The notes under the pieces: model-generated
Databases searched by the model: none
Told to the model about the DNA's origin: nothing
What the model saw: the letters and a program-made list of their open reading frames with translations, nothing else
Shown: piece after piece, positions 33,796 to 44,566 of the stretch
How positions within the stretch are numbered: position 1 is the first letter of the stretch
How the letters are laid out: every line of letters begins with the position of its first letter
DNA from: Aralia elata
Lineage: Eukaryota; Streptophyta; Magnoliopsida; Apiales; Araliaceae
Direction: 5' to 3'
Assembly: GCA_034770075.1 (NCBI GenBank)
Contig: CM068378.1
Coordinates: 45,784,508-45,848,507 of the forward strand
DNA length: 64,000 bases
Program-made: the position numbers and the translations under genes

Positions 33796-35268
33796 ATTTC
33801 CATTCATTTGCATTCGTTGTTTTTCATTTACCGCATTTTCAAAGTTTTCAAGTTATGTGTGTATTTAGTTAGTTACGTTTTAGGATTGGATTTGCTTGTT
33901 ATGTCTTATCATAATCTCAATGTTATCTATTTAATCTTTCATATGTTGCATTAACGCAGGTGTGGGGCATTGAGAATGATTGCTAAACTGAAAAGCTAAA
34001 AAATTAAGTTTTGGGATACAGGGGGTTACCGCCCCGACGGCAATTGTTAGTGCATTTTTACCATCCCGGCGCTGAGCTCGCCCCGGCGGCAAAAATCAAG
34101 CTTATTTCACCGTCCCACGGTAAACGTGGGCACCATTTTTTAAAAAACTCCTTCCAGGCAGTTCATTTTTCATCTTTTCTCCATCTCCTTCGCTTCCAAA
34201 CTCATTCTTCCCCTCTCCCACATGGATTCATCTTCAACCCACTGAGCATTCAAAAGGATTCATCTCCAAATTGAAGGTACTAACAAACAACTTCTTTTGC
34301 CAATACAAAGCAAGGTACTCACTCCAATTATTGCATACAAGTAAGATCAAATTGTCAATTGTGATGGGTATTCTTGGTTAGTTAAACTATTGTACTTGGA
34401 TTTACATTGGGTAATCATACATTGTTGAAATTTGGATAAATGTAAATTGGTTGCCCAATTGAGTTTGTGTTGGCTCAATTGGAGGATTTTGGGTTATTCA
34501 TTGCTATAATTTGATTAAATATTACAATAACTTGGCAATTTCTATTGAAAATGAGTTTGGGGGAGGGATTTAATAAAGAATTTCAGTCAGCGCACATCAC
34601 GTAGTCAACGAATTGTTTAAAAGAAAGTTAGCCTGATTGAGCATTGTTTGGTAAGGAATTACTTGGTTATTATCCGAATGCCGCAACAATGCATGTTTCT
34701 GAGCCATAACCGTTACCAGTTTATCCACTATCAGACTCAAATGTTTAGAAGGTTATGGTCGAGCATGACGCTTGGCCAATCAAGGAAGTTCTCAGTTTTC
34801 ATTTCTTTATCTTATAAACAATGAAGACATTGTTCACTTTGAGTTTGGGGGTGGATCATATGGCATTGAGACCATAGTTACATAGCATGTGTTAGTTATT
34901 TGTGCATTTTAATGTTTGTTTGCTATTTTGAAAAAAAAATAATAATAATATTTATTTTTAAGATGTGTCTCTTGAGCATTGTTTTGATTTGATTTGAACT
35001 ACAATCCATGGTCTTTGATAAGAACTTGATTGAATAGTTTCTAACTCATGGAAAATGGATAAAGGTTGCTTAGTCTCTGTGCTTAACGTAATTGTTAGTT
35101 ATTGGTTTGCTTATGAATCATTCCACCTTTTATGCACTTACCCATGTGTAATGAGCTAGTTGTTTAATTTACATAGCTTTTGTGATTGAATGCTTATGGG
35201 AATTATCACTAAGCTCTAGAACTCGTTTAAACATCACTCGAAGAAATGTATCCAAGTTTGATTTGTTG
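33796..35268 (+). other. Internal non-coding region of the non-autonomous element
   Basis: No credible gene. It contains a GC-rich cluster (34021-34135) and two internal AGTTTGGGGG runs (about 34553 and 34838) resembling the polypurine tract. Confidence 0.7.
34021..34135 (+). repeat. GC-rich cluster, inverted relative of the LTR triad
   Basis: GTTACCGCCCCGACGG (34025-34040) pairs at 15 of 16 positions with CCGTCGGGGCAGTAAC in the LTR triad (31193-31208). GCCCCGGCGGCAA and CACCGTCCCACGGTAA follow. Because the modules are themselves partly palindromic, orientation is not certain. Confidence 0.7.
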
Positions 35269-35482
35269 GTCATGTGGTGAGTGAGATGGAGCGTAAAACG
35301 CACTCACTCATAAACACATGACTAGGAGAAATAGAGCGTAAAACGCACTCTCCTATGAAATGAAGATAAAAGTATGATAGTTATGTTTATCAAATCTTGC
35401 GTTGGGTTGAGATGGAGCGTAAAACGCACTCACCCACAAAAGTTGACTTAGGATAAGATGGAGCATAAAATGCACTTACCTA
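35269..35482 (+). repeat. Array of four GCGTAAAACGC hairpins
   Basis: Units at 35269-35322, 35323-35355, 35403-35436 and 35449-35482 share an inner stem GCGT-AAA-ACGC (GCAT-AAA-ATGC in the fourth). Each has a different outer stem that still pairs: GTCATGTG/CACATGAC plus GAGTGAG/CTCACTC; TAGGAG/CTCCTA; TGGG-TGAG/CTCACCCA; TAGG-TAAG/CTTACCTA. The array lies 370 bp upstream of the polypurine tract. Confidence 0.88.
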
Positions 35483-35850
35483 GAATCTTTTGATTTCAAT
35501 TTTTTGGAAATTTTGATTTGTATACATTTACGGTGAGTGATGTGTTAAGCATGTGGTTTTTGTAGTCTATTTTGATCTATTTCATAAGGTAATGTGGTTC
35601 CATAAGCTCGTCCAAGCTATAATTGGTTTAGTGCTACTGGATACTCACACACACACGGAAATGATCTAAAGCAAGATATGACTAACTATTTGAATTTCCC
35701 GACTTGCGATATTTTGAAAGTTTTTCTAGAGTTTCTTGTTTTTGCATCTTTGAGGCCGTTGTTCATGCTTATTAACTCGTTGCTCAAGATAGGTTTTATT
35801 AGAAGTATTTAATTTTGATAGTTAGTGTGTTTTGCATAAGGACAAGGTTT

Positions 35851-35865
35851 AAGTTTGGGGGTATT
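35851..35865 (+). other. Polypurine tract
   Basis: AAGTTTGGGGGTATT directly precedes the 3' LTR start TGATGAGTG. Confidence 0.85.
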
Positions 35866-37791
35866 TGATGAGTGTCTTTTATACACAAAAATTGGGTACT
35901 TTTGGCCTTGATAATTTCTAAGTCTTTAGCTATTTCGTTTGGTTTGTATATATTTTTCCCTTATGGTTGTGTAATGTAGTTTTGTATTGCTATTATATGT
36001 TTTTGTATGCTTTTATGTGTTTTTACTTTGTTTTGTAGAACTGAAATAAAGGCACATTGGATCAATGCGTTTTTGGCTTAAATTTGGCATTCCAACTGCT
36101 TGTTTCTCAATTTTACCCATGATCCAATCCAAATCTCTCAAAGAACAAAAGTTGTAGATCTTTGTCTTAGCATTCCAGATTATCTTAAATCATCCAATTT
36201 GAAGTTCGTATGAGAGACTTATGGTCATTTTAGCATCGGATTTGGCATGAATTTTACATAGCAGTTTCTTCGGGCTCAATTTGAGCCTTTCTCCGGCCAT
36301 TATCTCGATGATCTTTAGTTATGAAAGTTGTAGAGCTACTTCGTAGCTTTCCATAGCCTCTTTAATCGCCTTATTCCGAGTTCGGACGAAGAAGTTATGG
36401 TCATTTTTTCAATAGACATCGAAACTGATTTGAGGTACACTATTCCACCACCGGGGCGATAATTTCCAGCACTATTCTAGCGCCGGGGCGATAATTTTCA
36501 GGCCAATTTTCACCGTCGGGGCAGTAACTCCCTGGATGCAGTCGAATTTCGCGATTTTTGGCCAAAATTTGATGTCTAGGCTAGGGTTTCTCATACCCAA
36601 CTCTTATAACATCTAGGGGGCGACTGAAATAGGCATTCTAACACCATCTAACACTACTAACATCAATTCTCGAGAGAGGGAGGCTAAACATAACATCAAT
36701 TAGAGGGAAAATCTGTAATACAAGGCAATTTTCAGCAAAATCCAAGGAGCAAGAAGAGCAAGGAGTATCAAATCTTGAAGGAAAGCTAGAGAACAAGAAT
36801 CAACCCATCAAGCAACCATTGAATATCTTCCTAAGGGGTTTTATCATTCTATCTCTAGTATTCTCTTCTTAATTTGTAATTCCATCATGATGTATAGATC
36901 AAATTTGATGTTTATTGTAAATCCCATGAACTAGAACTCATTTTCTAAGATTTCAATGGAACCCATTACATAGTTTGAATTGATTTCTCTCTCTTTGATA
37001 TTGATTAATCATTTGTGAATTCGGTATCATAATTTGTGCTTTATATATTAATTACCTAGCTAGTAATTACCTTGGAAACCTATATGAAATTGAGAAATGG
37101 ATTATAGTGTTAAGACCTTGTTATGATATCATGTGAAAATTAGATATTCTTATGGGTAATTTATGAAATTAAGTGACGTGTGTTTTATTTATTATCCTCA
37201 TGAATAGATAATTTGATTATATTTAGGATAGACATATATACCTAAATACCACATGTATCCATTTGAGAATCCATGCTTAATGATTCCTATTGTGAAAGTT
37301 GGTAATTGATAGGGTGATTAATGAGATTTGGTGACGCGTATCTTGTTAATTATTCTTGATATTGGATTCTTGCTAGTGTGTAGAATAGAGATATATCTAT
37401 ACACCGCATTAGGAAATACGTATTTGACCATCGAGAGAGGCTTGTATATACTTGTGATTTCTCGGATAACAATCCTTGTGATTTAACTAGTTGAAAAGAG
37501 AGAGTTAGGATATTTAAATGAAGTTTTGGGGGAAATTGTGATCTTAGACTTGTTAATATTATATTTTCATTATCTTAAAGCTTTCCATAGTTTTTGATTA
37601 CTTGTTATCTTCATTAATGCAAAACAACAAAAGCAATTATCATTTGTTTAAATAAAATTGAGATGATAAGAGGTTAGTACTTGGAAAAGACTAGTAATAA
37701 TTCCTCGTGGGATCGATACTCTACTTACTCTTTATTACTTATTGACCGCGTATACTTGCGCGTAAATTGTCGTTATATAAATCGGACAACA
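35866..37791 (+). mobile_element. 3' LTR of the non-autonomous gypsy element
   Basis: 1926 bp, same termini as the 5' LTR, followed by the CTTTA target duplication (37792-37796). Confidence 0.93.
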
Positions 37792-37796
37792 CTTTA

Positions 37797-37985
37797 CTTT
37801 ACGATAGTAGAGTAACTTTACTTCTTTACTCTACAATAATAGAGTGACTTTACTTCTTTACTCTACGATAGTAGAGTGACTTCAGTCTTAACTCTACGAA
37901 CTGGTATTCTACTCAATGATCTTAGAGTTATCTTTAAGTACTTTTCTTCTTTACTCTACAATAGTGGAGCGACTTCAGTCTTTAT
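37797..37985. repeat. CTCTAC-GTAGAG hairpin minisatellite, right block
   Basis: Continuation of the array at 30406-30521, with at least four units including variants CTCTACAATAATAGAG and CTCTACAATAGTGGAG. The non-autonomous element inserted inside this array. Confidence 0.85.
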
Positions 37986-38106
37986 TTAACGAATTTACAT
38001 CATCTTCATTCATAAAAATTGCCTAGAAATTGCCTAGAACTCTAATCACAAAAGCTGTCCAGAAATCTAATTTCTACTATTACATAGATAGCCTAAAAAA
38101 TTACAA

Positions 38107-38410
38107 TTAAGGAATTTCATCCTTTGTTGAGATGAACATGTAATTAAAAATAAAAATCCAAGTTACAATCAAGAGATCCCATACACACCTTGCCCTAGTT
38201 TTGCACTCCTTCAATTCATCTTTCAAAACTTTGATTTCAGCATCCACATTCTCTAATCTTCTAATTAATCCAAGTATTACTACCTTTGAACGCTCACAGA
38301 TTGGAGGATCAACCCAAGCGAAGAAATTACAACTACGGTGCCCATCTTCACACCAATTTGGATAACCAAGAAATCTTCTTCCAGCATTGTTTGAGCTTCT
38401 CCAAGTCGTC
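38107..38410 (-). pseudogene. GRF-type zinc-finger protein fragment
   Basis: The minus-strand frame has NAGRRFLGYPNWCEDGHRSC and NFFAWVDPPICERSK, the core and second half of a GRF zinc finger, then a heptad-rich stretch (LIRRLENVDAEIKVLKDELK) and a C-terminal hydrophobic segment (VWDLLIVTWIFIFNYMFI), the layout of short plant GRF zinc-finger proteins with a C-terminal membrane anchor. The first Cys pair is missing because the frame runs into a CACTA-like terminus at about 38411. The initial MAITNDHFFSSK comes from the transposon end, not the gene. Such short GRF proteins are common near transposons and their function is unclear. Confidence 0.75.
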
Positions 38411-39302
38411 TTACTACTAAAAAAATGGTCATTTGTGATGGCCATAATCCATTACAAAAACTAAAAAAACCATCACGAAAGGTTTACATGATGACTTTAA
38501 GCATCACGATGGTCGTCTTGTATACGCCCATCATGAAAGGGTATACGTGATGGTTTTGGCAATCACCGAAACATTCAATCATTTTGTGATGGCTAAACCT
38601 GTCACATTAGCAAACAGGTTTTTTGCAATTATTTTGATCATCATAAAAACCCACAAGTCTTTTGTGAGGGCGAAAGCAATCTTAGTAGCATAGTAGTTAT
38701 TTGTGATGGCCGAAGCAATCACATCCTTTTGTGATGGTTACGACCATCACATAATTGGTAAGGTTTTTATGATGGTCAAAACAATCACTAAATGTTAAGG
38801 CATTTGTGATGACTAATGCAGTCATACACATAAGTCTCTTGTGATGGCTAAAGTAATCACAATTGTCCCTATTTTTGTAATATATTTATACTTTTTAGTG
38901 ATAGTAAAGCCATCATAAAAATCCTATATTTAAATATATATTTAATTGCCAATTTTATATTTTAAATATGTAAATGCCATAAATTACAATAAATTTGAAA
39001 CGTAAAATCATACAAAATTATTAAAATGAAGGAACCTGATTCATTTAATTAAAAATCGATTCATAACCAACTATTTAAATAGGTAACTACATGTCATAGG
39101 TTCATCAAACAATTAACTAACCCAACATCTATCAAAGAACTCTTAAAATAATAAATTGATATTTAAAGGAAATCTAGATCATCCTAAATTCTCCATGGAG
39201 TCCTCGTCAGGGTCGTCATCATCTGTGTCGTCATTCTCAGCATGTGTGGCTGAGTTATTCGTTAGAATATTAGCTGATGCATTTGATGAAGCAACGGTTA
39301 GT
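38411..39302 (-). mobile_element. CACTA-like transposon 3' end with subterminal repeats
   Basis: Plus-strand 38411 onward reads TACTACTAAAAAAATGG, close to the CACTACTAAAAA terminus of CACTA elements. Positions 38420-38880 hold many direct and inverted copies of TTTGTGATGGC and its variants (for example 38432, 38585, 38705, 38740, 38838), the expected subterminal arrays. On the minus strand 39302-39179 is an acidic C-terminal reading frame ending DDPDEDSMENLG and a stop. The 5' end of the element is not found. Confidence 0.65.
39179..39302 (-). pseudogene. Acidic C-terminal tail frame of a CACTA protein
   Basis: The open minus-strand frame, about 40 codons, is rich in N, D and E and ends with a TGA at 39179-39181, upstream of the subterminal repeats. 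Acidic tails are seen in CACTA transposase-type proteins. Identification rests on position and composition only. Confidence 0.4.
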
Positions 39303-40165
39303 ATACCAGACAACGGAAATGGTCCTCCGTGCAGATACCAATCAATTTGACCAAGTTTATGTGGTGCAGGCGACTAAGCATCTCAACTTCTGCTAAAAAC
39401 TCATGACCACCTTGTTGATCATCTCTCTTCAAAACCTTCACTGCCACCTTCCTTCCATCATCAAGAATGCCACTATAGACAAGTCCAAAACCACCCTCCC
39501 CAAGAATTCTTAAAGCATTAAAGCTATCAGTGGCTCTTTGTATGTCACTCAAGCTAAAAATCTTAGCAGTCCCCGTATATGCCAATATGCTAGAACTAAA
39601 TGACATTGATGCTGAAGTGAGTCTGCTTCCAAAAATCAAAGACCTGGAAGTCCCTGCATATATGCTAATTGTGTAAATAGAAACTTTGCATACAACCAAA
39701 GGTTGACTAGTAGAAACTAACTATTTTTTTGGAATTCGATATCACATTATTACCAAAAAAATGAAGTTTACAAGAAAATAAGCAGGAGAAAGACCAAATA
39801 TCTAGCTAAATATGCTGAATGAAAAGAATGTGATAATCTTTAGATTTTTAATTAGTTTGTTGAATTTTATAATTATAATAAAATGGTATATGTACCTGAT
39901 AGTTTTTCGTGGGAGGATACAAGAACATGAGGTTTTTGTTTGGGTTGGCAGTATGGAACATCCACACTTCAACAACAAAATCCATAGAACTCCCATTAAA
40001 ACAATGAAAGCTGCGACTGATGATAAAACAATAACAACTATCATGCTTCCACCAGTCCCATCCTTCCTTCTCCCTAACACATTAACCCCTAAGGTTTTAT
40101 TGGCATTCCCATCATTGTCATCATCAGGATATGAGCGATCATCTATATTAACAGCGCTTGAATGT
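39303..40165 (-). pseudogene. Receptor-like kinase fragment, ALE2-like, two exons
   Basis: Upstream exon (39896-40165) encodes a juxtamembrane region and transmembrane helix (VVIVLSSVAAFIVLMGVLW). It ends in a GT donor; the next exon starts after an AG at 39653. Downstream exon (39303-39653) encodes KIFSLSDIQRATDSF, the glycine-rich loop LGEGGFGLVYSG, VAVKVLK with the ATP-binding Lys, and the block up to DHFRCLVY of the kinase N-lobe. It matches the family of Arabidopsis ALE2, a membrane kinase in epidermal development. The extracellular part is cut by the gypsy-3 LTR at 40166 and the kinase by the CACTA at 39302, so the catalytic loop is absent. Confidence 0.85.
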
Positions 40166-41775
40166 TGATGAGTGAGTTTTATACCTACGAATTGGATGTC
40201 TTTTAGGCTCAATTATTTGCTATCTTTAAGTATTTTTAGTATTATTTTACTTATTATTTCATTTGTTTTGTAGGAGGCAGCTTTGGATGGACATTTGTGG
40301 AAAAATAGGACTTTAAGGGCAATTTCGTAAATTCTACAAAAATGGTCCGCGTCGGGGCGCCAGATTGCTGCTAAACTTGGCGCCGGGGCGAGCTCCCTTT
40401 TGGTCCGTGTCGGGGAGAGCTCCCCAGGCCAATTTTGGCACCGAGGCGAGCTCTGCGCCGGGGCGCGCTCCCCAGGCCAAATCTAGCACCGGGGCGGGCT
40501 CGTCGGGATTTTGAGCGACTGGCTTTGTCTCGTTCTGCAGATAGTGGGAAGGCTTGGGAGGAATTTCAGGAGCTTAATTGAGACTAGAAGAGAGAGAATG
40601 GTTAGATTATTGGGCATCCAGGGAGTGCAAATCAGATTATGCAACCAAGGATTGAAAATATTGAAGCTAGGGTTCAAACTAACAAGGAGAAGAACAAAAG
40701 AGAAGGAAGAACCACCATAACATCACTAAGGAGCTAAGGACTGCAATTTTGAGAAGAAAAGCTAGGGAAGAAGATACTACCAAGCAAGCAATTCGGGATT
40801 CAATCTAAAAAGGATTTTATCATTCTATTTCCTTGTATTTCATTCTTACTTTGTAATTCTAAAACCATGTTATGTAAATTGAATATGATCTTATTTAGGG
40901 CTATCATGAACTAAACTTTTATTTCTAAGATTCCAATGGAACCCAACTCATAGTTTTTATTGAATGCTCTCTCTTTGAATATTAGTTAGACTTGTGTGAA
41001 TTGGATTTCATAACCTATGCTTATAGATTAATTGCTTGGCCCGTAATTACCTTGGTAACCTATATGAAATTGAGAAATGGAATATAGTGTTAAGACCTAG
41101 TTATGAATTCGTGTGAAAGTTGGACGTTCTTATGGGTAATTTATGAGATTATATGACGTGAGTCTTATGCATTATCCTCAAGACTAGATAATTTGATTGT
41201 ATTTGGGATAGACATATACCTAAATACCACATGCACCCATTTGAGATTCTATGCTTAATGATTTCTATTGCGAAAGTTGAAAATTGAGATAGTAGTTAAT
41301 GAGACTTACCGTGACATGTGTCTCGCTATTTATTCTTGATATTGAATTCTTGATTGTGTATAGAATAGAGATATATCTATACACCGCATTAGGGAATACA
41401 TATTTGACCATCGAGAGAGGCTTTTATATAAATGTGATTTCTCGGATGACAATTCTTGTATTCTAACTAGTTGAAAAAGAGAGAGTTGTGATATTCAAAT
41501 GAAGAGTTGGGGAAAATTGTAATCTTAGATCTTTCTATCTTGAATTCTATCCGTGTTTCATTTAATTCTTGCTTTCTTAATTGTCTTTATTTAGTTTAAT
41601 TATCAACAAAATCAAATCATTTCATCATTGTTTAAATAGGATCATCTTGTCATGCGATTGGTAATTGGTAGTTATTTGACATAATTCCTCATGGGTTCGA
41701 TACTCTACTTACTTTATATTACTTGTGGACCGCATATACTTGTGCGTGTTTTATTGATTGTGAAATCGACCAACA
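40166..41775 (+). mobile_element. Gypsy-3 5' LTR
   Basis: 1610 bp from TGATGAGTGAG to CGACCAACA, related throughout to the LTR at 30522-32461. It carries a GC-rich cluster of GCGCCGGGGCGAGCTC-like words at 40339-40503. It inserted into the receptor-kinase fragment at 40165. Confidence 0.9.
40339..40503 (+). repeat. GC-rich cluster in gypsy-3 LTR
   Basis: About five modules around GCGCCGGGGCGAGCTC and GCTCCCCAGGCCAA, at the same relative LTR place as the cluster at 31107-31215. Confidence 0.75.
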
Positions 41776-41781
41776 AGTTTT

Positions 41782-41799
41782 TGACGTCATTGACGGGGA
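41782..41799 (+). other. Gypsy-3 primer binding site, mutated
   Basis: TGACGTCATTGACGGGGA differs from the tRNA-Asp-type site TGGCGCCGTTGCCGGGGA at four positions, three of them C/G to T/A transitions. Confidence 0.8.
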
Positions 41800-41902
41800 G
41801 TTATTTTATAATAATTTTACCAATATTGATTATAGTCGAATTGATCTTAATTTAGACTTGTGTATAATATTTCATTTTATTGTGTAGGTACTCTTGATTT
41901 GT

Positions 41903-43220
41903 ATGCGACGCGCACAAATTCTAGAGTTATTTCCCTAGGATCCCAAGATCGAGAGAAATATTGGAAGACTAAGAAGAGAAAGAGTTAGAGGTCCTAACAA
42001 TCAAGAGACTATGGCGACAGAGGAGAATAAAGCATTGAGAGACTATGCAACGCCGCGGATTAATGAACTGCAATCTAGTATAGCAAGGCCGGCAATAGCT
42101 GCTAATTCATTTGAAATCAAACCGGGGACAATACAAATGATGCAAAATTCGGTACAGTTTGGGGTTATGGCTAATGATGACCCAAATGAGCATTTATTGA
42201 GCTTTATTGAGATATGTGATACTTTCAAATTTAATGGAATATCGGATGATGCTATGAGGCTTAGACTATTCCCATTCACATTGAGACACAAAGCTAAGAG
42301 TTGGTTTCACTCATTACTACCAGGTTCCATTACTACATGGGCAGACTTAGCACAGAATTTTTTGGCAAAATTCTTCCCTCCTGCAAAGACTGCTAAAATG
42401 AGAAATGATATTTCAACATTTGAGCAACATCCTGGCGAATCATTATATGAGGCATGGGAGAGATATAAAGAATTTCTTCAGAGATGCCCTCATCATGGAT
42501 TACCTCAATGGATGCAAATAAATACTTTTTACAATGGGTTGGGATCTCACACTCGGACTAGTATTGATGCAGCTTCGGGAGGGGCATTCATGGCTAAGAA
42601 TTATGGAGAAGCATATGAGTTATTAGAAACCATAGCTGCAAATAACTATCAATGGCCAACTTCTAGAGTCAATCAGCAGAAAGTGGTCGAGGTATTAGAA
42701 GTGGATGTTATCACAGCTTTAGTAGCTTAGTTGTCATCTATGTCTAAGAAGATTGATTCCATAGTTGATTCAAAAGTGCAGCAAGTAGCCCTTGTTTGTG
42801 AACTATGTGCGGGGACACATACCACTGACCAATGTGCCATTAACCCTGAGGCAGTGCAGTTTGTGAGTAGCTACCAGAGACCACCAAACCCATACCAAAA
42901 CGCTTACAATGCTGGAAATAGAAATCACCCTAACTTTTCATGGAGCAACAACCAAAACCATCAACAAGCTCCAAGACCACACTATCTCCCGAGGTTCCAA
43001 AATCAGCAACAACACCATGCAGCACAAACTTCACGACCAAAAGAAATCCAGATCTGGAAGAGCTGATGTTGAAATGCATGGCCAACAATGATGTGTTGAT
43101 AAAAAGCCAAGCAGCGGCCATCAAAAATTTGGAAAATCAAGTGGGACAAATGGCTAGCTTATTGTCAAATAGACTTCAAGGATCTCTTCCTAGTAACACA
43201 GAAACTAACCCAAGGAGATA
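41903..43220 (+). pseudogene. Gypsy-3 gag
   Basis: A likely start ATG at 41903 is followed by an early TAG, then an open frame from MATEENKALRDYATPRIN (42011) to a TAG at 42728. Core blocks are FEIKPGTIQMMQNSVQFG, LRLFPFTLRHKAKSWFHSLL and TTWADLAQNFLAKFFPP. The continuation has a zinc-knuckle-like CELCAGTHTTDQC (CX2CX3HX4C, about 42798) and, in another frame, NLENQVGQMASLLSNR (about 43117). The TAG at 42728 replaces the Gln expected in AQLSSM. Gag would package element RNA. Confidence 0.88.
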
Positions 43221-43255
43221 AAGGAAAGAGGAATGTCAAGCAGTAACACTTAGGA

Positions 43256-44566
43256 GTGGTGCAGGCACCTGAAATACAAGGGGAGGCAGCCCAGTCATGC
43301 CCTTCCCCAAACTTGAATTCTGCAGAATTTTCTAAGGAAAAGGACAGCAATGTGCCACCTAAGCCAGAACAGAGAGAGGCCACTGATAAAGCCAATGTTG
43401 TTCCTACACCAAAAGTGTTTTCACCAGTTTCATTCCCTCAAAGACTGCAAAAACAGAAATTAGACAAACAGTTTGCCAAATTCCTAGAGGTCTTCAAAAA
43501 GCTACAGATTAACATACCTTTTGTAGAGGCTTTAGAACAGATGCCAAGCTATGCTAAATTCATAAAGGGTATTCTGTCTAGAAAGAAGAGATTAGATGAT
43601 TTTGAAACAGTGGCTTTAACCGAGGAATGTAATGCAGTGTTACAAAGAAAACTACCTCCTAAGTTAAAGGATCCAGGCAGTTTCACCATACCGTGCACTA
43701 TTGGTAGCTTATCATTTAGCAAATATTTGTGTGATTTGGGTGTTAGCATAAATCTCATGCCTTTATCAGTATATACTCAGTTGGGACTTCCTGCACCAAA
43801 GCCAACAAACATATCTCTACAGCTTGTAAATAGGTCAGTTACTTATCCAAGGGGAATTGTGGAAGACATTCTTGTAAAGGTGGATAAGTTCATCTTTCCA
43901 ACTGATTTTATCATCCTAGACTATGAGGAAGATAAAAACATTCTCATTATTCTTGGGAGACCTTTTCTAGCCACTGGGAGAACTCTAATAGATGTGCATA
44001 AAGGAGAGCTTACTATGCGGGTTCAGGACCAAGAGGTCACATTCAATGTATTTAAGGCTATGAAATTTCCTTCAGATGATGAAGAATGCTTCCAGGTGGA
44101 TGTGATTGAACAGGCTGTAAATGATGAACTTCTGAAAGTTTTGAACAATGACCCATTGAAAACTGCTCTATTGGGGGATATTGACATGGATGACCCAGAG
44201 TTGATGGAATACTTACAGATTTTGGATATAATACCACAGGGGAGCAAGTTTAAGATCCCGTTTGAATCTTTGGACTGTGCAGACAAATTTGCAGATCGTT
44301 TGAGACCATCTCTTGAGATACCTCCTTCACTTGAGCTCAAACCATTACCTAATCATCTTAGGTATGCTTATTTGGGTGAATCATCTACTTTACCTGTTAT
44401 TATTGCATCTGTACTTAACAAATTTCAGGAAAGTAAGCTGATACGAGTTCTTCGAGAGTACAAAACTGCAATTGGATGGACCATTGCTGACATCAAAGGA
44501 ATAAGCCCATCATTCTGCATGCACAAAATTTTGATGGAGGATGATAGCAAACCTACAGTAGAATAG
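43256..44566 (+). pseudogene. Gypsy-3 aspartic protease region
   Basis: The longest open frame of the window, 436 residues. In order: a Lys/Pro-rich linker, FLEVFKKLQINIPFVEAL (about residues 77-94), PGSFTIPCTIGSLSFSKYLC (about 141-160), the active-site region DLGVSINLMPLSVY where the family shows D-L/T-G, and ILGRPFLATGRTLIDVHKGE (about 230-249). The C-terminal part leads towards RT. It ends at a TAG replacing a Gln (TVE-stop-QRRLNP). The annotated ATG is internal; translation in the element would come from upstream gag. Confidence 0.88.

Larger units (their letters stand above)
30522..37791 (+). mobile_element. Complete non-autonomous gypsy element (LARD-like)
   Basis: A 7.27-kb element with two matching LTRs (30522-32461 and 35866-37791), a tRNA-Asp-type primer site, a polypurine tract, and a perfect CTTTA target duplication (30517-30521 and 37792-37796). 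The internal 3.4 kb has only a broken gag/protease remnant and no RT or integrase, so it must have moved using proteins from another gypsy element, probably a relative of gypsy-3 with which it shares LTR ends and primer site. The high similarity of the two LTRs by eye suggests fairly recent insertion. Confidence 0.93.

Noticed and set aside
33397..33813. 138-residue minus-strand frame
   Set aside because: Shadow of the gag/protease remnant on the plus strand; no motifs.
35269..35482. CRISPR-like appearance of repeats with unique spacers
   Set aside because: Eukaryotic transposon context, only four units, uneven spacing, and arms that pair with each other within units.
39812..40168. 118-residue plus-strand frame
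   Set aside because: Antisense to the receptor-kinase exon with its transmembrane helix.
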